From Bacillota bacterium (lineage in GTDB: Bacteria > Bacillota > Clostridia > Lachnospirales > Cellulosilyticaceae), in NCBI GenBank assembly GCA_023457875.1, contig JAEXBC010000074.1, forward strand, positions 1 through 8,588: DNA of 8,588 nt, in the 5' to 3' direction. The notes below the pieces were generated by a model. It was not told the origin of the DNA, searched no databases, and was given only the letters and a program-made list of their open reading frames with translations. Both the position numbers and the translations under genes were made by a program. Shown in pieces: positions 1 through 6,384 of this stretch (positions within the stretch are counted from its first letter, which is position 1; every line of letters starts with the position of its first letter).

Positions 1-120
1 TATGGCATTTCAGAAAAAATATATAGCCAAGCCGCTCCAGACATGCAAAACGCAGAACAAGGAACGACCCAAGGTGCTCCAAATGACGATGTCATTGACG
101 CTGATTTCAAAGAAGAATAA
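1..120 (+). CDS. dnaK: Molecular chaperone DnaK (Hsp70), C-terminal fragment
   Basis: The reading frame is open from the first base and stops with TAA at 118-120, giving the last 39 residues of a protein whose start lies outside the window. The tail is Gln/Ala/Asn-rich, then acidic, and ends in DDVIDADFKEE. This matches the disordered C-terminal tail of bacterial DnaK, which typically ends in a D-D-V-x-D-A-D-F/Y motif. DnaK is the cytosolic ATP-dependent Hsp70 that works with DnaJ and GrpE in folding and stress protection. dnaJ follows on the same strand after about 90 nt, as in most Firmicutes. Only the tail is visible, so ATPase and substrate-binding domains cannot be assessed. The call rests on the terminal motif plus the dnaJ neighbour. 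Confidence 0.93.
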   Translation, partial: YGISEKIYSQAAPDMQNAEQGTTQGAPNDDVIDADFKEE

Positions 121-133
121 GATGTAACGTGAG

Positions 134-165
134 ACGGTCAAAGAGTACGACTCTTTGACTGTTTC
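134..165 (+). terminator. Hairpin between dnaK and dnaJ (weak terminator or attenuator)
   Basis: Bases 134-145 pair with 151-162 in a 12-bp stem with one G-U wobble (136 with 160) and a 5-nt loop at 146-150. The sequence after it (tttctatgtt) is T-rich but not an uninterrupted T run. The element therefore looks like a partial terminator, attenuator or mRNA-stabilising 3' end rather than a full stop. Inferred effect: dnaK mRNA is more abundant than dnaJ mRNA from one heat-shock transcript. Confidence 0.6.
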
Positions 166-210
166 TATGTTAAACGCAGGTATAAAAAATGGATGATGGT
201 GGTGATAAAT

Positions 211-1362
211 GTGAGTAAGAGAGATTATTATGAGGTGCTAGGTATTTCTAAATCAGCTCAGGACGCAGACATAAAAAAAGCTTATCGTAAGCTAGCAAAG
301 AAATACCATCCTGATGCAAATCCGGATAACAAAGAAGCAGAGGCAAAGTTTAAAGAAGCCACTGAAGCTTATGAAGTACTTAGTGATGCTGACAAGCGAG
401 CAGCCTATGATCGCTATGGTCATGCAGCCTTTGAACAAGCTGGAGGAGCTGGCCCAGGTGGCTTTGGCGGCTTCGGAGGTTTTGGTGGTTTTGATGGAGA
501 TATTGATTTAGGAGATATTCTCAATGGTATGTTTGGAGGTGGCTTTGGCGGAAGTGCTCGTAGGCGTCCAAGAGGGCCAAAACCTGGTGCAGATATTAGG
601 CAAACGGTGCAGATTACTTTTGAGGAAGCAGCCTTTGGCTGTGAAAAAGAAATTTCCATTAATACATCAGAACTTTGTGGTACTTGTAATGGAACAAAAG
701 CAAAACCAGGTACAACGGTAACAACTTGTAGTAAATGTGGTGGTACTGGTCGTGTTGTAGTTGCACAACGTACTATGATGGGGATGATGCAAACCGAGCA
801 AACCTGTGATGTATGTCGTGGCGAAGGTAAAGTCATTAAAGAACCATGTCCAACCTGTCATGGACATGGTAAGACAAGAAGCGTTAAGAAGGTAACTATT
901 TCTATCCCAGCGGGTATTGATTATGGACAGACGTTAAGGGTTTCAGGAAAGGGAGAAGCTGGAGATGCTGGTGCACCAGCAGGTGATTTGTTAGTAACTA
1001 TTTCTGTTAAGGCACATCAAGTGTTTGAGCGTCAAGGGCAGGATGTTTATATGCGTATGCCTATTAGCTTTAGTCAAGCAGCATTAGGTGCAGAGCTTTC
1101 TATCCCAACACTGGATGGAAATGTTAAATTTACTATTCAACCAGGTACCCAAACCTCCTCTAAATTTAGACTACAAGGCAAGGGTATTCCAAGTCTTCGT
1201 AACAATAAACACAGAGGCGACCAATATGTAGAGGTTTATGTGGTAGTTCCTAAAAATTTAACTGAAAAACAAAAGAGTATATTACGAGAATTTGAGCCAG
1301 AAGCAGGTCAGCAAGCCGAAGAATCCAAAAAAGGCTGGCAACATATCTTCAAGAAGAAATAG
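211..1362 (+). CDS. dnaJ: Chaperone protein DnaJ (Hsp40 co-chaperone)
   Basis: Cytosolic co-chaperone that binds unfolded clients and stimulates DnaK ATP hydrolysis. The start chosen is GTG at 211 (383 aa) rather than ATG at 193, because the SD-like GGTGGTGAT at 198-206 is correctly spaced for it. It also puts the HPD motif at residues 33-35, as in E. coli DnaJ. Domain order: J domain about 3-70 with KYHPD; Gly/Phe-rich linker about 78-115; zinc region with four Cys pairs at 156/159, 173/176, 199/202 and 213/216; then the two-lobed C-terminal substrate and dimerisation region. The length is normal for a type I DnaJ. The first zinc repeat reads CGTCNGTK, with Lys where the family consensus CxxCxGxG has its last Gly; all eight Cys are intact. 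It follows dnaK after a hairpin. A TATAAA box lies at 181-186 but has no well-spaced -35, so a private promoter is uncertain. Confidence 0.98.
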   Translation: MSKRDYYEVLGISKSAQDADIKKAYRKLAKKYHPDANPDNKEAEAKFKEATEAYEVLSDADKRAAYDRYGHAAFEQAGGAGPGGFGGFGGFGGFDGDIDLGDILNGMFGGGFGGSARRRPRGPKPGADIRQTVQITFEEAAFGCEKEISINTSELCGTCNGTKAKPGTTVTTCSKCGGTGRVVVAQRTMMGMMQTEQTCDVCRGEGKVIKEPCPTCHGHGKTRSVKKVTISIPAGIDYGQTLRVSGKGEAGDAGAPAGDLLVTISVKAHQVFERQGQDVYMRMPISFSQAALGAELSIPTLDGNVKFTIQPGTQTSSKFRLQGKGIPSLRNNKHRGDQYVEVYVVVPKNLTEKQKSILREFEPEAGQQAEESKKGWQHIFKKK

Positions 1363-1399
1363 CAGTATGATATTAAGTCAATAATCATAAGTGGATTTA

Positions 1400-1443
1400 A
1401 AAAAGGCTATACGATTGGTGAAATTCAAGCGTATGGCCTTTTT
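1400..1443. terminator. Bidirectional rho-independent terminator, dnaJ / small membrane-protein gene
   Basis: Bases 1400-1413 pair with 1430-1443 in a 14-bp stem with one G-U pair; three more inner pairs (1415-1417 with 1426-1428) narrow the loop to 8 nt. The arms end in five T on the plus strand and six A at 1399-1404, which gives six U on the minus transcript. It lies 37 nt past the dnaJ stop and 30 nt past the stop of the convergent minus-strand gene, so it can end both transcripts. Confidence 0.88.
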
Positions 1444-1472
1444 GTAAAGAGGAGGATTCTGATCTTAAAGCT

Positions 1473-1676
1473 CTATTCATCTTGGATATTATGGTTTTTG
1501 CTCACCATTGCACTGCGATAAGGTGATGAAGAAGCTCGTTTAAGATAAGCTGACCAAGTATAAAGCGCTTCTCTTAAAGGTCCACAAATCAAATAAATAA
1601 TAGAAATATACATGATAAGTTGTAAGATTACTTGCCCATAAGCTAAAATATAGTAAATGATATTGTCACTAGGCAT
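1473..1676 (-). CDS. Small single-span membrane protein, unknown function
   Basis: I do not recognise this 67-aa protein. The start is the ATG at 1676-1674, because AAGGAGGG sits 6 nt upstream. An in-frame ATG 48 nt further upstream lacks this support and falls on the predicted -10 box. Residues about 5-31 are strongly hydrophobic (Ile, Leu, Tyr) and should form one transmembrane helix. The remaining 36 residues form a hydrophilic Ser/Lys/Arg-rich tail ending QDE. With the short, uncharged-to-acidic N-terminus and Arg35, Lys46 and Arg47 after the helix, the positive-inside rule suggests the tail is cytoplasmic. No signal cleavage site, Cys motif or enzyme motif is visible. The gene is divergent from prmA and convergent with dnaJ, has its own sigma-A-like promoter and uses the shared terminator at 1400-1443, all of which argue it is real. 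It interrupts the usual dnaJ-prmA linkage. Confidence 0.75.
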   Translation of the reverse strand: MPSDNIIYYILAYGQVILQLIMYISIIYLICGPLREALYTWSAYLKRASSSPYRSAMVSKNHNIQDE

Positions 1677-1719
1677 ATGAAACCCTCCTTTACTATTAAT
1701 GTAACTCATCATACCGCAT

Positions 1720-1748
1720 ATCATACTGCCAATATATGTTCATGGCAA
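1720..1748 (-). promoter_or_regulatory. Sigma-A-type promoter of the small membrane-protein gene
   Basis: On the minus strand TTGCCA (1748-1743) and TATGAT (1725-1720) are separated by exactly 17 nt. Transcription would start near 1713, leaving a leader of about 37 nt before the ATG at 1676. A second TATGAT lies at 1713-1708. The match is good but comes from sequence alone. Confidence 0.65.
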
Positions 1749-1758
1749 ACTAAAATCA

Positions 1759-1777
1759 AAGTAACCCCACGTTACTT
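1759..1777. promoter_or_regulatory. 19-bp inverted repeat overlapping the prmA -35 box (candidate operator)
   Basis: Two perfect 7-bp arms, AAGTAAC (1759-1765) and GTTACTT (1771-1777), flank CCCAC. The right arm overlaps the first two bases of the prmA -35 hexamer (1776-1781). The left arm lies 10 nt upstream of the -35 of the divergent small gene. A dimeric regulator could bind here and affect both promoters. The arms are too short and the spacing too unlike a terminator for an RNA role to be favoured. No regulator is identified in the window. Confidence 0.45.
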
Positions 1778-1804
1778 GAATTAAAAATAGGTTTCACTTA
1801 TAAT
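1776..1804 (+). promoter_or_regulatory. Sigma-A-type promoter of prmA
   Basis: TTGAAT (1776-1781) and a perfect TATAAT (1799-1804) are separated by 17 nt, giving a start near 1811 and a leader of about 35 nt before prmA. This separates prmA transcription from the dnaK-dnaJ unit, which ends at the terminator at 1400-1443. No CIRCE element is seen here, so HrcA control of this promoter is not supported. Confidence 0.8.
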
Positions 1805-1845
1805 GAGGCTATTAGAATAAATGAGAGAATAATGGAGATGACACG

Positions 1846-2817
1846 ATGAATTGGTTAGAAGTGACAATAGAAACTTCAAAACAAGGTCTAGAAATCATAA
1901 CAGGCTTACTTATGCAGATGGGAGTAACAGGTTTTGTGATTCAAGATCCTGATGATTTTGATGAGTTTCTTACGTATCAAGGGAAAACATGGGACTATAT
2001 GGATGAAAATGTAGCAGCTTTAAAAAATTGTTCAACAAATATTACCTTTTATTTAGCCGAAAATGGACAAGGTCAAGAAACTTTTAAAGAAATTAAAAAA
2101 ATGTTAGAGAGATTAAAAACATCCAAGGAATTTGATTATGGTTCTTTAGCTTTATCACTTAATAATGTGAACGAAGAAGATTGGGCTAATAATTGGAAAA
2201 AATACTTTAAACCCTTTACTGTAGGTGAAAAATTTGTGATTAAACCAACATGGGAGAACTATGATGAAACCACTGATCGCATGATTTTAGAGATAGATCC
2301 GAATTCTTCCTTTGGAACAGGTCAACATTATACAACCAAGCTGTGTATTGAACAATTAGAACAGCTTGTTCATGCAGAGAATCAGGTATTAGATATGGGT
2401 TGTGGTAGTGGTATTTTATCGATTGCTGCGCTTTTATTAGGTGCAAAGCACGTGACGGCTGTAGACATTGATCAGAATAGTGTAGATATCGCTAAAGAGA
2501 ACTTGATGCAAAATCATATGAAAGATAATCAGTATACTACCTTTTGTGGTAATGTAATGGAAGATGAGAAGCTCGCATATCAAATAGGTTCACAAAAGTA
2601 TGATCTTGTAGTAGCAAATATTGTGGCTGATGTGATTATAGCCATGAAGGATTTATTAAAGCAATTTATAAGACCAGATGGTAAGCTTATTGCTTCTGGC
2701 ATTATTAATGAGAGAGCTGATGAGGTGAAGAATCAGCTTGAAAGTATAGGCTTTGAAATAGACCATGTTGCAGAAAAGAATGATTGGGTAGCAATGACTG
2801 CACATTTAAAAAAGTAA
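1846..2817 (+). CDS. prmA: Ribosomal protein L11 methyltransferase PrmA
   Basis: SAM-dependent methyltransferase that trimethylates ribosomal protein L11 (323 aa, slightly above the usual 295-315). ATG at 1846 is preceded by GGAGATG at 1834-1840. The N-terminal L11-recognition domain spans about residues 1-100. The family signature EDWANNWKKYFKP is at 111-123 and FGTGQHYTT, part of the active-site loop, at 156-164. SAM motif I VLDMGCGSG is at 181-189, the acidic end of strand 2 at 207-209 (DID), and the catalytic-type ANIVAD at 257-262, where many family members have N-I-L-A. It heads a transcript with its own promoter, and rsmE follows 14 nt downstream. The small N-terminal length surplus comes from loop residues about 35-60. 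Function is confidently assigned by family, although PrmA is dispensable in some bacteria. Confidence 0.97.
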   Translation: MNWLEVTIETSKQGLEIITGLLMQMGVTGFVIQDPDDFDEFLTYQGKTWDYMDENVAALKNCSTNITFYLAENGQGQETFKEIKKMLERLKTSKEFDYGSLALSLNNVNEEDWANNWKKYFKPFTVGEKFVIKPTWENYDETTDRMILEIDPNSSFGTGQHYTTKLCIEQLEQLVHAENQVLDMGCGSGILSIAALLLGAKHVTAVDIDQNSVDIAKENLMQNHMKDNQYTTFCGNVMEDEKLAYQIGSQKYDLVVANIVADVIIAMKDLLKQFIRPDGKLIASGIINERADEVKNQLESIGFEIDHVAEKNDWVAMTAHLKK

Positions 2818-2831
2818 GAAAAAGGTGACGT

Positions 2832-3572
2832 ATGGCAAAGTTTTTTGTTGATTATCAGAATGTGCTAGAGGACTGCATTTTAATCAAAGGAACAGACGTA
2901 AATCATATTAAAAATGTGCTAAGGCTTCCTATCGGCAAAGAAATTTTAATTAACGATGGACAAGGTAATGATTATCAGTGTATAATTAAAGAGATTAGTA
3001 CAGAAGTGGTTACGGCAACAATTAAAAATAAGTTAGTGGTTCATACAGAACCTGCAGTACAGACTTTTCTATTCCAGTCTCTTATAAAAGGGGAGAAAAT
3101 GGAATTTGTTATTCAAAAAGGGGTCGAAATAGGTGTTACTGCAATTGTACCTATAATAACTCAGCGCTGCATAGTAAAACTTGAATCGGATAAGAAATTA
3201 AATAACAAATTAGAACGTTGGCAGAAGATTGCAGAGAGTGCGGCAAAACAAAGTAAAAGGGGAATTATTCCACTTGTAATGTCTCCCATGACCTTGCAAG
3301 AAGCATTTGAATATGCCCAGGAGCATTTTGACGCTTCATGCATTCCTTTTGAGAATGAACAGGCCTATTATGTCAAATCCTTTCTACGAGACCTTCATGT
3401 CCATTCTTTAGGTATTTTTATTGGGCCAGAGGGTGGCTTTACAGACGAGGAAATTGATTTAGCTAAGAAACATAATGTACAACCCATTACTTTAGGTAAA
3501 CGTATTCTTAGAAGCGAAACGGCAGGTATTGTTGTTTTGGCCAATGTGATGTATGAGATGGGAGAGATGTAG
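2832..3572 (+). CDS. rsmE: 16S rRNA (uracil(1498)-N3)-methyltransferase RsmE
   Basis: SPOUT-superfamily enzyme that methylates N3 of U1498 in 16S rRNA using SAM, acting on the assembled 30S subunit. It has 246 aa, normal for the family. ATG at 2832 follows an AAAGGTGA SD at 2821-2828. An N-terminal PUA-like RNA-binding domain (about 1-68) precedes the knotted SPOUT domain. Family motifs are RWQKIAESAAKQSKR at 129-143, GPEGGFT at 198-204 (SAM-binding loop) and LGKRILRSETA at 221-231 (trefoil-knot region). It is 14 nt downstream of prmA and shares its promoter. Its TAG stop overlaps the GTG start of the next gene by one base (TAGTG), so the response regulator is probably translationally coupled to it. 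Confidence 0.97.
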   Translation: MAKFFVDYQNVLEDCILIKGTDVNHIKNVLRLPIGKEILINDGQGNDYQCIIKEISTEVVTATIKNKLVVHTEPAVQTFLFQSLIKGEKMEFVIQKGVEIGVTAIVPIITQRCIVKLESDKKLNNKLERWQKIAESAAKQSKRGIIPLVMSPMTLQEAFEYAQEHFDASCIPFENEQAYYVKSFLRDLHVHSLGIFIGPEGGFTDEEIDLAKKHNVQPITLGKRILRSETAGIVVLANVMYEMGEM

Positions 3573-3943
3573 TGGTGGAAAATGTAAGTTTTTTAGTAGT
3601 AGATGATGCAATATTTATGAGAACTGTTTTAAAGAAAATGTTAACTGAGGCTAATTTTACAGTTGTAGGTGAGGCAGGAAATGGACTTCAAGCCATCGAA
3701 ATGGCAGCCCAGCTTCATCCTGATATTGTAACACTAGATATTACAATGCCTGAGATGGATGGTATTCAGGCAATAGATAAAATTTTAGAAGTAAGTCCAA
3801 ATACCAAGATTATTATGTGTTCAGCTATGGGTCAACATTCAAAGGTAGTGGAAGCAATTAAAAAAGGTGCAAAAGACTTCATTGTGAAACCCTTTGAAAA
3901 AACACGTGTATTACAAGCAATTGATAATGTAATGAACAGATAA
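3572..3943 (+). CDS. cheY: CheY-like single-domain response regulator
   Basis: A stand-alone receiver domain (123 aa) with no output domain. The phosphorylation site is complete: acidic pair Asp11-Asp12, phospho-acceptor Asp56 in TLDITMPEMDG, switch residue Ser84 in IMCSAMGQ, and Lys106-Pro107 in KDFIVKPF. This pattern, notably CSAMGQ and AKDFIVKPF, resembles Bacillus-type CheY, so binding to a flagellar switch or another partner after phosphorylation by a CheA-like kinase is the natural guess. No chemotaxis gene is in view, and an orphan regulator serving another pathway is equally possible. The GTG start at 3572 overlaps the rsmE stop, and the next codon is also GTG (3575). The GGGAG at 3560-3564 can serve either. 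A strong hairpin begins at the stop codon. Confidence 0.88.
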   Translation: MVENVSFLVVDDAIFMRTVLKKMLTEANFTVVGEAGNGLQAIEMAAQLHPDIVTLDITMPEMDGIQAIDKILEVSPNTKIIMCSAMGQHSKVVEAIKKGAKDFIVKPFEKTRVLQAIDNVMNR

Positions 3944-3970
3944 AAATGAGGGGTCTTACCCTCATTTTTT
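3942..3970 (+). terminator. Rho-independent terminator after the CheY-like gene
   Basis: Bases 3942-3952 pair with 3959-3969 in an 11-bp perfect stem with a 6-nt loop (3953-3958), followed by a run of six T (3965-3970). The stem starts inside the TAA stop codon of the response-regulator gene. It should end the prmA-rsmE-cheY transcript. Because the desulfurase ATG is only 24 nt further on and no clear promoter lies between, some read-through may be needed for the next genes. Confidence 0.9.
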
Positions 3971-3993
3971 ATGTGCTAAATTGGGAGAACGAA

Positions 3994-5169
3994 ATGAAAC
4001 GTGAAATATACTTAGATAATGCAGCAACAACAAAACCACTTGATTTGGTTGCTCAAGTGGTCAAAACCACTATGCTTGATTGCTATGGCAATCCCTCTTC
4101 TTTGCATAAAAAAGGAATGGAAGCAGAAACTATTTTAAAAGAAGCAAGAGAGGTGTTTGCACAGGAATTGGGTGCACTTCCTGAGGAGATTTACTATACC
4201 TCTGGAGGAACTGAAAGTAATAATGCAGCCATTATAGGTGCAAGTATGGCTTATCGTAGGACTGGACGTAAAATCATTACTAGTATGATTGAACACCCCT
4301 CCGTCTTAGAAGTGTTTAAACATCTACAGCAGCAGGGATTTGAAGTTATAACAATTGGTAGTGACAAAAATGGTGTTATTGATATAAATGACTTGGAGAA
4401 GGCCATAGATGAGCAAACTACTCTAGTTAGCATCATGCACGTTAATAATGAAATAGGTGCCATCCAGCCCATTTATGAAATAGGCCAGCTCGTTAAAAGA
4501 AAAAATAAAGAGACACTTTTTCATGTTGATGCAGTTCAATCTTTTGGAAAACTGCCTATTCATGTCAAGAAAAACAAGATAGACCTTTTATCTGTGAGTC
4601 CACATAAGTTTTATGGACCTAGGGGAATTGGCTTACTTTATAAAAGTAAAGCAGTACGCTTGCAACCCTTACTATTTGGCGGTGGGCAGCAAAATAGTCT
4701 TCGTTCAGGAACAGAAAATGTTGCGGCTGTTGCAGGAACCCTTGAGGCACTCCGCTATATGATTTCAAAAAGAGAAGAAATATTAGAGCATATGAAAAAT
4801 TGCAAGATTTATTTGGGCCAGCAGCTATTAAAGGCGATTTCAGACTGTTGGGTTAATGGACCTTCCATTGAAGAAGGCGCACCTTATATTTTAAACATGG
4901 GCATTAAAGATGTCAGATCGGAAGTATTGCTTCATGTATTAGAGCAGGAAGGTATTTACGTCTCATCTGGTTCGGCGTGTTCTTCTCACAAAAAAAATAA
5001 AGATGGCGTACTTGTAGCGTTAGGTCTGCCAAAGGAACAACTTGATAATGCCATTCGTTTCTCTTTTGCCCATGATACCCAAGTAGAGGATTTAGAAACA
5101 GTTATAGAGGTAATGAAAAATCAGATTCCAGTATTAAGAAGATATACACCAGGAGGAGGAAAAAAGTGA
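3994..5169 (+). CDS. Cysteine desulfurase, NifS/IscS type (ThiI sulfur donor)
   Basis: PLP-dependent enzyme that converts cysteine to alanine and carries the released sulfur as a persulfide. The start is ATG 3994 (391 aa) with GGGAG at 3983-3987. An in-frame ATG at 3946 was rejected because it lies inside the terminator hairpin and adds 16 non-family residues. Motifs: YLDNAATT at 6-13 (family N-terminus), TSGGTESNN at 69-77 (phosphate binding), His101 (stacks on PLP), Asp179 (pyridine nitrogen), SPHKFYGPRG at 202-211 with Lys205 as the PLP lysine, SGTEN at 238-242, and SSGSACSS at 324-331 with catalytic Cys329. This Cys loop is of the NifS/IscS class, not SufS. thiI overlaps it by 4 nt, so a dedicated role in tRNA 4-thiouridine and perhaps thiamine synthesis is likely, rather than general Fe-S assembly; no iscU is present here. 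Confidence 0.93.
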   Translation: MKREIYLDNAATTKPLDLVAQVVKTTMLDCYGNPSSLHKKGMEAETILKEAREVFAQELGALPEEIYYTSGGTESNNAAIIGASMAYRRTGRKIITSMIEHPSVLEVFKHLQQQGFEVITIGSDKNGVIDINDLEKAIDEQTTLVSIMHVNNEIGAIQPIYEIGQLVKRKNKETLFHVDAVQSFGKLPIHVKKNKIDLLSVSPHKFYGPRGIGLLYKSKAVRLQPLLFGGGQQNSLRSGTENVAAVAGTLEALRYMISKREEILEHMKNCKIYLGQQLLKAISDCWVNGPSIEEGAPYILNMGIKDVRSEVLLHVLEQEGIYVSSGSACSSHKKNKDGVLVALGLPKEQLDNAIRFSFAHDTQVEDLETVIEVMKNQIPVLRRYTPGGGKK

Positions 5170-6347
5170 AGCATGTTTTTTTAGTGAAGTACGGTGAATT
5201 AGCAATAAAGGGTAAGAATCGCCATCTATTTGAAAATAAGCTGGTAACAAATATCAAACGTAATCTCAAATCCGTGGGAGAATTCCTTGTCGTGAAAGAG
5301 CAAGGACGTATTATGGTAGAGCCAGTGGATGATCAAAATATTGATGTGGATCAAGTATTAGATCGATTAAGTCGTATTTTTGGGATTGTAGGAATTGCCT
5401 ACGGTTTAAAGGAGGAGGAAGTATCCTTTGACGCGATTAAGCGACTTGCGTTGATGCAAATGAAAGAAGAATGTGAAGACAAAGAGGTAACCTTTAAGGT
5501 TGAGACAAAACGTGCAGATAAACGTTTTCCAATGAATTCAATGGAGATTAGTGCACAAATAGGTGCCTATTTATTAGAGGAATTAAAAGACAAGGCTACT
5601 GTGAATGTGAGAAATCCAGAAGTTACATTAATGGTAGAGCTTAGGAATCATACCTATGTTTATGCTAAAACTCATAAAGGTGCAGGTGGAATGCCTTACG
5701 GCACAAATGGTAAAGCCACAGTATTATTGTCAGGGGGCATTGATAGCCCTGTAGCAGCTTGGATGATTGCTAAACGCGGTGTGGAAGTAGATGCCATATA
5801 CTTCCATGCGCCACCTTATACAAGTGAACGCGCAAAGCAAAAGGTGGTGGACTTAGCAAAAAAGGTAGCCGTTTATACTGGTAATATGACCCTTCATATT
5901 ATCAATTTTACAGATATTCAGCTTAAAATCTATGAAAAATGCCCTCATGAGCAGCTTACATTGATTATGAGACGGATTATGATGTATATTGCAGAGGCTA
6001 TAGCAAAGAGAAATAATAGCATGGCACTTATTACTGGTGAAAGTATTGGACAGGTCGCAAGTCAAACCGTACAAAGCTTAATCGTTACTGATGATGCTGC
6101 TACGATGCCTGTTTTTCGTCCACTTATTGGGTTTGATAAAGAAGAGATTGTACAAATTGCAAAAAGGATTGATACCTTCGAAACCTCTATTTTGCCCTTC
6201 GAGGATTGTTGCACGATTTTTGTGGCAAAGCATCCTGAAACAAAACCTAAATTAGAGTATATTAAGCGTTCAGAAGAAGCATTAGAGGATATCATTGAAG
6301 ACATGGTGAAAAAGGCAATTGAAGAAATGGAAATCATTCATTGTTAA
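5166..6347 (+). CDS. thiI: tRNA 4-thiouridine synthase ThiI (no rhodanese domain)
   Basis: Adenylates U8 of tRNA and replaces its oxygen with sulfur to make 4-thiouridine; in some bacteria the protein also helps form the thiamine thiazole. It has 393 aa. GTG at 5166 overlaps the desulfurase stop (GTGA), with AGGAGGAGGA at 5151-5160 just upstream inside the previous gene. Domains: N-terminal ferredoxin-like region about 1-60, THUMP RNA-binding domain about 60-165, then the PP-loop ATPase with SGGIDSP at 189-195 and GESIGQVASQT at 291-301. PFEDCCT at 344-350 carries the conserved Cys of the catalytic core. The chain stops about 90 residues earlier than E. coli ThiI, so the rhodanese domain with its persulfide Cys is absent, as in Bacillus subtilis ThiI, where a paired desulfurase supplies sulfur. 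The final residue is Cys393. Translation is probably coupled to the desulfurase. Confidence 0.97.
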   Translation: MKHVFLVKYGELAIKGKNRHLFENKLVTNIKRNLKSVGEFLVVKEQGRIMVEPVDDQNIDVDQVLDRLSRIFGIVGIAYGLKEEEVSFDAIKRLALMQMKEECEDKEVTFKVETKRADKRFPMNSMEISAQIGAYLLEELKDKATVNVRNPEVTLMVELRNHTYVYAKTHKGAGGMPYGTNGKATVLLSGGIDSPVAAWMIAKRGVEVDAIYFHAPPYTSERAKQKVVDLAKKVAVYTGNMTLHIINFTDIQLKIYEKCPHEQLTLIMRRIMMYIAEAIAKRNNSMALITGESIGQVASQTVQSLIVTDDAATMPVFRPLIGFDKEEIVQIAKRIDTFETSILPFEDCCTIFVAKHPETKPKLEYIKRSEEALEDIIEDMVKKAIEEMEIIHC

Positions 6348-6382
6348 TTATAAAAAGTCCATGATACATGGACTTTTTATAA
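6348..6382. terminator. Strong bidirectional terminator, thiI / HPr-like gene
   Basis: Directly after the thiI stop, 6348-6363 pairs perfectly with 6367-6382 in a 16-bp stem with a 3-nt loop. The arms contain five A and five T, so both orientations have a U tract. The stem base lies two bases from the stop codon of the convergent HPr-like gene, so one element probably ends both transcripts. Confidence 0.92.
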
Positions 6383-6384
6383 CT

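Noticed and set aside
193..210. Upstream ATG-ATG start for dnaJ
   Set aside because: The SD-like GGTGGTGAT at 198-206 would lie inside the coding region, and the GTG at 211 gives the family N-terminus with HPD at 33-35.
454..502. Repetitive GGTTTTGGTGG-like DNA
   Set aside because: Ordinary coding of the DnaJ Gly/Phe linker, not an independent repeat.
420..836. 138-codon minus-strand open frame rich in proline inside dnaJ
   Set aside because: It is the antisense image of the Gly/Phe-rich and zinc-repeat codons of dnaJ; no SD or family resemblance.
1677..1724. 16-residue N-terminal extension of the small minus-strand gene
   Set aside because: The upstream ATG falls in the predicted -10 box, and the AAGGAGGG SD clearly serves the ATG at 1676.
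3946..3993. In-frame upstream ATG for the cysteine desulfurase
   Set aside because: It lies inside the terminator stem; the ATG at 3994 has a proper SD and begins the conserved YLDNAATT region.
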